Source of the DNA: an uncultured Rhodobacterales bacterium
GTDB lineage: Bacteria; Pseudomonadota; Alphaproteobacteria; Rhodobacterales; Rhodobacteraceae
NCBI GenBank assembly: GCA_903873585.1
Contig: CAIQOV010000025.1
Location: 88,950 to 152,949 of the forward strand
Direction of reading: 5' to 3'
Length of the DNA stretch: 64,000 nucleotides
Below the pieces are notes generated by a model. The model ran no database searches. It was not told the DNA's origin and saw only the letters and a program-made list of their open reading frames with translations. Position numbers and translations under genes: made by a program. This document shows positions 9,599-16,075 of the stretch, piece after piece (position 1 is the stretch's first letter; each line of letters begins with the position of its first letter).

Positions 9599-10366
9599 AT
9601 GACCGACTTTCACAATCGCGTGGCTTTGGTGACGGGCGCAGGCAGCACGGGGGGGATTGGCTTTGCCATCGCGCGGGCCTTGCAAAAGGCGGGTGCCAAG
9701 CTGTGCATCACTGCCACCACCGACCGTATATTTGATCGCGCATCAGAACTGGGCTGCATGGCCCACAAAGCCGACCTGACCGATCCGGCCCAAGTGCAGG
9801 GGATGTTTGCCGCCATCGCCGCCCAACTGGGCGATGTGGCTGTGTTGGTCAACAATGCGGGCATGGTGCAAAGCGGCAAATCGGTGAAGCGCGCCAAGTT
9901 GGGCGGGTTGTCCGATGCCGATTGGGCGCATCATATGGCGTTGAACATCGGCGTGACGTTCCACTGCATCCGCGCGGCTTTGCCTGCAATGCAGACGGCG
10001 CGGTATGGGCGGATTGTTAACATTGGTTCCGTCACGGGACCATTGGTGACGATTGATGGATCATCCGGCTATGCCACGGCCAAGGCGGCGATTGGCGGCA
10101 TGACGCGGTCGGTGGCTTTGGAATATGGCGGCGATGGCATCACCTGCAACGCGGTGTTGCCGGGGTGGATTCAAACGGAATCGTCAAGTGCCAAGGAAAT
10201 CCGCGCCGGTCGTGCTACCCCTGTGGGCCGCCCCGGCACGCCGGACGAGGTGGCGGCCTGCGCGGTGTTCTTAGCCTCGCAGGGGGCAAGCTATGTCAAT
10301 GGGGCGATGCTGGTGGTGGACGGCGGCAATACCTTGGTCGAGATGAAGGGCGCAGGCGGGTTCTGA
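9599..10366 (+). CDS. Short-chain dehydrogenase/reductase (classical SDR)
   Basis: A 255-residue NAD(P)-dependent oxidoreductase. The cofactor motif is TGAGSTGGIG (12-21), NNAG follows at about residue 87, and the catalytic pair is Tyr158 and Lys162 (YATAK) with the upstream Ser in NIGSVTG. PGWIQTE and a C-terminal VDGG complete the family pattern, which resembles FabG-like 3-oxoacyl reductases and sugar dehydrogenases. ATG 9599 has GGAGAAG just upstream; an earlier TTG at 9566 is not supported. The gene stands alone, divergent from mreB and convergent with leuA. The substrate is unknown. Confidence 0.88.
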   Translation: MTDFHNRVALVTGAGSTGGIGFAIARALQKAGAKLCITATTDRIFDRASELGCMAHKADLTDPAQVQGMFAAIAAQLGDVAVLVNNAGMVQSGKSVKRAKLGGLSDADWAHHMALNIGVTFHCIRAALPAMQTARYGRIVNIGSVTGPLVTIDGSSGYATAKAAIGGMTRSVALEYGGDGITCNAVLPGWIQTESSSAKEIRAGRATPVGRPGTPDEVAACAVFLASQGASYVNGAMLVVDGGNTLVEMKGAGGF

Positions 10367-10382
10367 CCCATAGCGCAAAATA

Positions 10383-10413
10383 AAACAGGCCAAAGCGGGG
10401 CTTTGGCCTGTTT
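10383..10413. terminator. Bidirectional intrinsic terminator between SDR gene and leuA
   Basis: A perfect 14-bp stem (10383-10396 with 10400-10413) with a 3-base GGG loop lies between convergent genes. On the minus strand it is followed by TTTTATTTTG, so it should end leuA transcription well; on the plus strand it ends in TTT. Confidence 0.85.
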
Positions 10414-10435
10414 CATTCGCAATAGGCGCCAAGTC

Positions 10436-12007
10436 TTACTGCTTGTAGCTGATCGTCTTCACATCCGAATCCGGCGCGGTTTTCTGGCGGCGTTGGATCA
10501 GACGGTTTAGCGCGTGAACATAGGCTTTCACGCTGGCCACCACGGTGTCGGTATCGGCCGAAGTTCCCGTGGCAATCCGCCCGTCTTCTTCCAGCCGCAC
10601 CGAAACAGTCGCCTGCGCATCGGTGCCTTCGGTCACGGCGTGCACCTGATACAGTTGCAGCTTGGCATGGTGGGCATACAGCATATTCACCGCATTAAAC
10701 GCCGCATCGACTGGCCCGTCGCCTGTGGCGTCGGTCGCGGTTTCGACACCGCCGATCACCAGCGTCAGCTCAGCCTCACGCGGGCCTTCCGTGCCGCAGA
10801 CAACCCGCAGGCGCTTGACTTGGATGTGGTCGTTGTCGTCGTTGGTCGCTTCATCGGCGACAAGGGCGATCAGGTCTTCGTCGTAGACTTCTTTCTTGCG
10901 GTCAGCCAAGGCTTTGAAGCGCACAAAGACGTCGTTCAACTGGTTGTCGGCCAGATCAAACCCCAACTCTTTCAGCTTTGAACGCAGCGCGGCACGGCCA
11001 GAGTGTTTGCCCATGGCGATATTCGTCGCGGTCAGGCCAATGTCTTCGGGGCGCATGATTTCAAAGGTTTGCACATTCTTCAGCACGCCGTCTTGGTGAA
11101 TGCCGCTTTCATGCAAAAAGGCGTTCTTGCCAACGATGGCCTTGTTGAACTGCACCGCAAAGCCCGAAACCGAAGACACCCGCCGCGACAGGTTCATGAT
11201 CTTGGATGTGTCGATACCGGTTTGATAGGGCAAAATGTCATTGCGCACGCGCATTGCCATGACAACTTCTTCCAAAGCGGTGTTGCCAGCGCGTTCGCCC
11301 AAACCGTTGATCGTGCATTCAATCTGGCGGGCCCCAGCCTCTACCGCGGCCAAGGCGTTGGCGGTGGCCATGCCAAGGTCGTTGTGGCAATGGGTGGCGA
11401 AGATCACCTTATCAGCACCCGGAACACGTTCCAGCAGCATGGCGATCAGCTTGGCGGATTCGAACGGGTAGGTGTAGCCCACCGTGTCGGGAATGTTGAT
11501 CGTGCTCGCCCCTGCCTTGATGGCGATTTCCACCGTGCGGCACAGGTAATCATGTTCGGTGCGCGTGGCATCCATGGGCGACCATTGCACATTGTCGCAC
11601 AGGTTGCGCGCATGGGTCACGGTTTCATGAATACGCTCGGCCATCTGATCCATGTCCAGATTGGGAATGGCGCGGTGCAAGGGCGAGGTGCCGATGAAGG
11701 TGTGAATGCGCGGCGAGCGGGCGTGCTTCACCGCCTCCCAGCAGCGGTCGATGTCTTTGAAGTTCGCGCGCGCCAAGCCACAGATCGTCGAGTTCTTCGA
11801 GCGTTTGGCGATTTCGCTGACGGCGTTAAAGTCGCCCTCAGAGGCGATGGGAAAGCCCGCCTCGATGATATCGACGCCCATTTCATCCAAAAGGCCCGCG
11901 ATTTCCAGCTTTTCATCGTGGGTCATGGTCGCACCAGGGGATTGTTCCCCGTCGCGCAAAGTGGTGTCAAATATCAAAACGCGGGGTTGGGCAGAGGCTT
12001 GGGTCAT
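10436..12007 (-). CDS. leuA: 2-isopropylmalate synthase
   Basis: A 523-residue enzyme that condenses 2-oxoisovalerate with acetyl-CoA, the first committed step of leucine synthesis. The HMGL-like TIM barrel shows FDTTLRDGEQSPGA (13-26; R18 and the metal ligand D19) and the metal-binding HCHND (206-210). The C-terminal regulatory LeuA dimer domain, the leucine feedback site, occupies about residues 390-510. Length fits the roughly 520-residue bacterial type I enzyme. ATG 12007 has AAGGAT about 8 bases upstream. That ribosome site lies in a small CCTTG/CAAGG hairpin (12018-12029), and a leucine-rich leader ORF precedes it at 12097-12195, indicating attenuation control. Confidence 0.96.
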   Translation of the reverse strand: MTQASAQPRVLIFDTTLRDGEQSPGATMTHDEKLEIAGLLDEMGVDIIEAGFPIASEGDFNAVSEIAKRSKNSTICGLARANFKDIDRCWEAVKHARSPRIHTFIGTSPLHRAIPNLDMDQMAERIHETVTHARNLCDNVQWSPMDATRTEHDYLCRTVEIAIKAGASTINIPDTVGYTYPFESAKLIAMLLERVPGADKVIFATHCHNDLGMATANALAAVEAGARQIECTINGLGERAGNTALEEVVMAMRVRNDILPYQTGIDTSKIMNLSRRVSSVSGFAVQFNKAIVGKNAFLHESGIHQDGVLKNVQTFEIMRPEDIGLTATNIAMGKHSGRAALRSKLKELGFDLADNQLNDVFVRFKALADRKKEVYDEDLIALVADEATNDDNDHIQVKRLRVVCGTEGPREAELTLVIGGVETATDATGDGPVDAAFNAVNMLYAHHAKLQLYQVHAVTEGTDAQATVSVRLEEDGRIATGTSADTDTVVASVKAYVHALNRLIQRRQKTAPDSDVKTISYKQ

Positions 12008-12017
12008 CTGAAACTAT

Positions 12018-12113
12018 CCTTGGTCAAGGGTCTTAGCGGCTGTGCCGGCGTGTTGGGCGCTGTTCACCTCTGAGCGGTCGCACCCTTGGGGCACGCTCAG
12101 AGGCGGCTAAGAC
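12018..12113 (-). promoter_or_regulatory. leuA leader RNA structures (candidate attenuator)
   Basis: Downstream of the leader peptide's Leu codons the RNA can form a perfect 10-bp hairpin (12067-12076 with 12094-12103). Its 5' arm contains the leader stop codon. An 8-bp long-range pairing (12106-12113 with 12030-12037) overlaps the last Leu codons and encloses that hairpin. A third small hairpin (12018-12029) covers the leuA ribosome site. There is no U-run after the 10-bp hairpin, so control could be translational or Rho-linked and need not be classical intrinsic termination. Confidence 0.55.
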
Positions 12114-12195
12114 GTAGCAGACCCAAGGGCAGGGCAGCCGTCATCACGCGGTAAACCCGCGCCACTTTGCTTGCCGTGATCAGATCCTTGGTCAT
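12097..12195 (-). CDS. Leucine leader peptide upstream of leuA
   Basis: A 32-codon ORF, starting at ATG 12195 and ending in TGA at 12097, finishes with LPLGLLRLSRL: six Leu in the last eleven residues, including the rare-looking codons CTA, CTT and CTC. This is the hallmark of an amino-acid attenuator peptide whose translation senses charged tRNA-Leu. No Shine-Dalgarno is visible, but TATAGT at 12209-12204 lies only 8 bases before the ATG. The transcript is therefore probably leaderless, as is known for the trpL leader of Sinorhizobium. The stop codon lies inside the 5' arm of the following hairpin. Confidence 0.7.
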   Translation of the reverse strand: MTKDLITASKVARVYRVMTAALPLGLLRLSRL

Positions 12196-12305
12196 GGGCG
12201 CTGACTATAAGCAGGATCGCGCGAAAGAAAAGGGGGTAAGCAGGGATTTTGCAGGGCTTGGAAAAGGGCAGGGTGGCACTAGCTTTGGGCAAAGCGGGGG
12301 GAATG

Positions 12306-12971
12306 ATGCAGCAGGCACTGGTCGTGGGCGCGTCGGGCGGTATTGGGGCGGCGGTGGCTTTGGCCTTGGAGGGGCGGGGCTATGCCGTCACCCGCCTGTC
12401 GCGCAGTGTGGATGGGTTGGATGTGACAGATGAAGCCAGCGTGCAAGCCTGCCTTGACCGGCTGGTGGGGCGCTATACCACCGTCTTTGTGGCAACAGGC
12501 GCGTTAGAGCTTGGCCCCTACCGCCCCGAAAAGTCGCTGCGCGCGGTGGATCCGGCGGCCTTTGCCGCCCAGTTCGCCCTGAACGCCACCGGCCCGCTGT
12601 TGGTGCTGAAACACGCGCTGCGCTTGATGCCGCGTGATGCGCCTGTGCGCTTTGCTGCCCTTTCGGCACGGGTCGGGTCGATCGGCGATAACCATCTGGG
12701 CGGCTGGTATGCCTACCGTGCGGCCAAGGCGGCGTTGAACCAGTTGATTCACACCGCAGCGATAGAGGTCGCGCGCAGCCATCCGCAGTCTGTCATTGTC
12801 AGCCTGCACCCCGGCACGGTTGACACCAGCCTGACACGCGATCATCGCGGCACGCACGCGGCCATCGCCCCGACGCAGGCCGCGGGGCACTTGCTTGCGG
12901 TGTTGAATAGCCTGACGCCCGCGCAATCGGGCGGCTTTTACGATTGGCAGGGGCACGGCGTGCCTTGGTAA
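12306..12971 (+). CDS. Short-chain dehydrogenase/reductase, C-factor-like
   Basis: A protein of about 221 residues with an N-terminal Rossmann motif GASGGIG (8-14) and the SDR active site YAYRAAK (Tyr and Lys four apart). VSLHPGTVDTSLTR downstream is typical of the C-factor/CsgA-like SDR group. The native substrate is unknown. Two adjacent ATG codons occur at 12303 and 12306 behind a run of six Gs; I give the second. The gene is divergent from leuA and its leader, with about 110 bases between. No partner gene suggests a pathway. Confidence 0.82.
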   Translation: MQQALVVGASGGIGAAVALALEGRGYAVTRLSRSVDGLDVTDEASVQACLDRLVGRYTTVFVATGALELGPYRPEKSLRAVDPAAFAAQFALNATGPLLVLKHALRLMPRDAPVRFAALSARVGSIGDNHLGGWYAYRAAKAALNQLIHTAAIEVARSHPQSVIVSLHPGTVDTSLTRDHRGTHAAIAPTQAAGHLLAVLNSLTPAQSGGFYDWQGHGVPW

Positions 12972-13002
12972 GCGTTTGCTGCCCCCAGCACTCTTGCGGC
13001 TT

Positions 13003-13024
13003 GGCCTAAACTTAGGTTTAGGCC
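13003..13024. terminator. Perfect hairpin after the SDR gene
   Basis: A 9-bp perfect stem (13003-13011 with 13016-13024) with a TTAG loop lies about 30 bases after the SDR stop. It lacks a following T-run, so it may be an mRNA 3'-end stabiliser or a weak terminator. I see no gene in the remaining 13025-13240. Confidence 0.45.
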
Positions 13025-13240
13025 GCAAAACCTGCGATAAGTTAGCCCGCATTAACCCTTAGGCCCATTCCCAACCGCGCCAAACCCGCGCAATACAGAT
13101 GACAGACTGCGTTCGCCTGATTCACCGCGCTGGGCAAAATTGCGCCGCGCGCCGCTTGGCCCAACTTAAGCGGCCTTGCTGGATCAGGTCGAATCGCGGA
13201 TAACCTTTGATAATGGAACCGGCCCAGTCCGGGGTGAGCG

Positions 13241-13690
13241 ATGAAAAGACGGACCTTCCTTTCCACCTGCACCGCTTTTCTTGCTTTGGCCGGACAGGCC
13301 CAAGCGTCCAGCTATGCCGATGCCATCGTGGCGCAATTGACCCAGCAGGGCTTTGCCGACATTGCTTTGGAAACCACATGGCTTGGCCGCGTGCGCATTG
13401 TGGCATCGCGGTCAGACGGGGTGCGCGAGATTATCCTTAACCCCATCACCGGAGAGATCTTGCGCGATCTTTGGACAGCGGCAGAAGGGCAGGCGGCCTA
13501 TTCTTTGGTCGATCCGGTGGGGGCCAAAACCGTGCCAGAAACGCCGTCTGCGCAAAGTGAAGATAACGCAGCCGACACTGGCAGTGAAACGGTCGATCCA
13601 TCCGACTCAGATGGCAACGATAGCCAAGATCAGCAATCGCAAGACCCGCCCGAAGCCCAGACCGAAGACAATTCAGGGGGCGGGAATTGA
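13241..13690 (+). CDS. Secreted PepSY-like domain protein with acidic tail
   Basis: A 149-residue protein. Residues 1-22 form a Sec signal peptide ending in AQA-SS. The mature part begins with a short PepSY-like module, about residues 25-80 (IVAQLTQQGFADIALETTWLG, then REIILNPITGEILRDLW). Residues about 95-149 are a low-complexity Asp/Ser/Gln/Glu tail without fold. The protein should be periplasmic or exported. PepSY modules often act as inhibitory or regulatory domains, but no protease is next door. A short gap leads to a membrane-anchored LuxR-type protein gene on the same strand, which suggests a functional pair. Confidence 0.75.
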   Translation: MKRRTFLSTCTAFLALAGQAQASSYADAIVAQLTQQGFADIALETTWLGRVRIVASRSDGVREIILNPITGEILRDLWTAAEGQAAYSLVDPVGAKTVPETPSAQSEDNAADTGSETVDPSDSDGNDSQDQQSQDPPEAQTEDNSGGGN

Positions 13691-13752
13691 GTAAAGACAC
13701 AGACGGGATGCGCCCCGCAGCCCGATGGTTTTCGCGATAGGAAGAGGTTGAT

Positions 13753-14277
13753 TTGGCGCGTTTAATGATCATCTCTTTGGTGTTTCTGGCCCAAGCGCTT
13801 TGCGCGATGCTGTTCATTTCTGACATTTTCTCATCCCTCTTCGGCATCGAAGCGCGCCCTTTGTCGTGGGAGATGCGCGAAATGCTAGAGATGGGTGCTG
13901 CCTTGGGGCTTGTGATCGGTGCCGTTTTTGGCGGCTTGGCCATGCGCCGCGCCGTGGCCGACCGCAACAAGGCGCAAGAACGCTTAAGGCGCGCTTCAGG
14001 TGCCTTCATGGACCTGCTGGAAGAACGCTTTGCCGAATGGGCCCTAACCCCCGCCGAGCGTGATGTGGCGCTGTTTGCGATTAAAGGCATGTCGACCGCC
14101 GAAATCGCCGTTCTGCGCGCAACATCCGAAGGCACGGTCAAGGCCCAGACCAATGCCATCTATCGCAAGGCGGGGGTTTCTGGGCGCTCGCAGTTGCTGA
14201 GCCTGTTCATCGACGACCTGATGCGCGACGACACACCGATCCGTCCGCCACATCCACCCAGCGCCAATGCCGCCTAA
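13753..14277 (+). CDS. Membrane-anchored LuxR-type HTH protein
   Basis: A protein of about 174 residues with two N-terminal membrane spans (about 4-24 and 46-66), a short basic helix or coiled coil (68-90) and a C-terminal LuxR/FixJ-type helix-turn-helix (about 97-155; LTPAERDVALFAIKGMSTAEIA, EGTVKAQTNAIYRKAG). The usual receiver or autoinducer domain is missing, so the DNA-binding domain appears tethered directly to the inner membrane. The TTG start at 13753 is preferred because GAAGAGG lies 5 bases upstream; ATG 13765 is an alternative. It follows the PepSY-like gene by about 60 bases. It could transduce a membrane or periplasmic signal, but this is inference. Confidence 0.8.
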   Translation: MARLMIISLVFLAQALCAMLFISDIFSSLFGIEARPLSWEMREMLEMGAALGLVIGAVFGGLAMRRAVADRNKAQERLRRASGAFMDLLEERFAEWALTPAERDVALFAIKGMSTAEIAVLRATSEGTVKAQTNAIYRKAGVSGRSQLLSLFIDDLMRDDTPIRPPHPPSANAA

Positions 14278-14642
14278 TCGGCGCTGTTGGCTTGCAACAC
14301 ATCCATCGGCACAATGTCCAAGGCGCGGCGGTGGGTGGCCGCAAGGTTGACCTGTGGGGCTGCGCCTTCTTCATGCGCTTGCAGAAATCGGCTGGCGCAC
14401 AGGCACCACCGATCACCGGGTTTCAGGCCGGCAAACCCGTATTCGGGGCGTGGAGTAGACAGGTCGTTGCCAAGGTATTTTGACAAAGCCAGAAACTCTG
14501 CCGTCATCACCGCGCAAACAGTGTGCTGGCCGCGATCCTCTGGCCCTGTGTCACAGCATCCGTTGCGGTAAAAGCCGGTCATGGGCTGGGTAGAACAGGG
14601 CTGCAACGCGGTGCCGAGCACGTTCAAAGAAGGGTCAGGCAT
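14274..14642 (-). CDS. DUF2237 family protein
   Basis: A 122-residue protein matching the DUF2237 (COG3651) pattern: NVLGTALQPCSTQPMTGFYRNGCC near the start, then AVMTAEFLALSKYLGNDLSTP and GDRWCLCASRF, ending in the ALDIVPM segment. Function is unknown. Several Cys are conserved-looking (PCS, GCC, WCLC). ATG 14642 with GGAGAGCG upstream is chosen; the longer open frame back to 15035 is a shadow of the neighbouring gene. It is divergent from the Rieske oxygenase gene, with 129 bases between, and meets the LuxR-type gene tail to tail with a 4-base overlap. Confidence 0.82.
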   Translation of the reverse strand: MPDPSLNVLGTALQPCSTQPMTGFYRNGCCDTGPEDRGQHTVCAVMTAEFLALSKYLGNDLSTPRPEYGFAGLKPGDRWCLCASRFLQAHEEGAAPQVNLAATHRRALDIVPMDVLQANSAD

Positions 14643-14771
14643 CGCGCTCTCCGGATTCTTGGTGATACCGCAGTTTGCGCTTTTGTCGGCGCAAAGGTCA
14701 ACCAGCCGCAGCGCGCACTTGACCTGTTGCGTGGTCGTGCGATGGTTGGTGCGAAAGCACAGGAGGATGCC

Positions 14772-15902
14772 GTGGCCCTGAAAAGCACTGAGTTGTCCGA
14801 TGCCGCCCGCCCGATCCATCAGGCGCGTGCCATGCCTGCGGGGTTTTACACCGACCCCGCCCATTTCGCCCAAGAGCGCGAAGCCCTGTTCCTGCGCCAT
14901 TGGTTCTTTTTGTGCCGCACGGAAATGCTGCCCAACCCCGGCGATTACCGCGCCTTTGACAGCCCCGGTGGCCCGATAGTCGCCCTGCGCGGGGCCGATG
15001 GCATCTTGCGCGTCTTTGCCAACTACTGCCGCCATCGCGGGTCGATCTTGCTAGAGGGGCAGGGCAACACGGGCGGCAAGGTGATGTGCCCCTATCATGG
15101 GTGGAGCTATCTGAACGACGGGCGCTTGTATGGCTGCCCCGATATGAAAGATGCCGAGGGCTTTGACCGCCGCGAAAACGGCATGGTGGCTTTGGCGTGT
15201 GAAACATGGGCCGGTTTCGTCTTTGCCCGCTTCGTCGCCGATGGCCCCAGCTTGGCCGAACACTTGGGCGATCTGCCCGACAGGCTTGCGTCGCACAAGC
15301 CAGAAGAGATGCGCTGCACTTGGACGGTGACGCTGGAACCCGACTGCAACTGGAAACTGATCCTAGAAAACGCGATGGAGACGTATCACACCGGCATCGT
15401 GCACCGTGACACGGTAGGGGCGCAAACCTCGCGCACACTGGCGACCAAGGGGAACTGGATCTGCATTCAGGTGATCTCGGGGCGTTCGGTTGCCACCTTG
15501 TCGGATACGATCCCGCCCTTTGATAAGATTGACGGTTTAGACGCCGATGCGCAGATGGGCACCTATTTCACAGTCGCCTTGCCCACGATGCAATTCGCCG
15601 TGGCGCAAGATTGTCTGTGGTGGCTGAATGTCACACCGATTGCTGCGGGCAAATCGCGGCTTGAGATTGGCGGGTGCTTTCCCGCCGCCCGCCTTGAGCA
15701 GCCCGATTTTCAAACCCGCGCCGCGCCCTATTATGACCGATGGGAGCGGGTGGGGCGCGAGGATGTGGGGATTTTGGAAAAGCAGCAAAAAGCACTCGCC
15801 TCGGCCCTGTATCGCCCCGGCCCGCTGTCAGGGCGCGATGACATGGTGCAGGCCTTGGGCGTTTGGGTGCTAGATCAGCTTGGCCTTTTGACGCAAGACT
15901 GA
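14772..15902 (+). CDS. Rieske [2Fe-2S] aromatic-ring-hydroxylating oxygenase, alpha subunit
   Basis: A 376-residue non-heme iron oxygenase. The Rieske cluster ligands are C86/H88 (CRHRGS) and C106/H109 (CPYHGW). The mononuclear iron site contains E203-TYH206-TGIVH211. This architecture hydroxylates or demethylates aromatic or quaternary-amine substrates with electrons from a separate reductase. GTG 14772 is chosen because a perfect AGGAGG lies 5 bases upstream; the open frame to 14523 precedes it without a ribosome site. No reductase or beta subunit gene is adjacent, so the substrate stays open. Confidence 0.9.
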   Translation: MALKSTELSDAARPIHQARAMPAGFYTDPAHFAQEREALFLRHWFFLCRTEMLPNPGDYRAFDSPGGPIVALRGADGILRVFANYCRHRGSILLEGQGNTGGKVMCPYHGWSYLNDGRLYGCPDMKDAEGFDRRENGMVALACETWAGFVFARFVADGPSLAEHLGDLPDRLASHKPEEMRCTWTVTLEPDCNWKLILENAMETYHTGIVHRDTVGAQTSRTLATKGNWICIQVISGRSVATLSDTIPPFDKIDGLDADAQMGTYFTVALPTMQFAVAQDCLWWLNVTPIAAGKSRLEIGGCFPAARLEQPDFQTRAAPYYDRWERVGREDVGILEKQQKALASALYRPGPLSGRDDMVQALGVWVLDQLGLLTQD

Positions 15903-16075
15903 TGCACTTCCCCTTTACCCAAGCCGCGCCCTTTTCTATAAGGCGCGCATGAGCTTGATATGCGTGATCATCGCCCGAATTATCGGCCCGGCGTTCTGAG
16001 GACAGACGCCGGGACCTTGGCGCTTTGCCGCCGCCCTAAATTCCCCTGCCCAATTCTCCTGCAAGGACTGCCCCG

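Noticed and set aside
11003..12073. 356-codon open frame on the plus strand
   Set aside because: Antisense shadow of leuA caused by GC-rich codon use; no ribosome site or motif.
12067..12103. Classical intrinsic terminator in the leuA leader
   Set aside because: The 10-bp stem is perfect but no U-run follows, so I describe it as a regulatory hairpin only.
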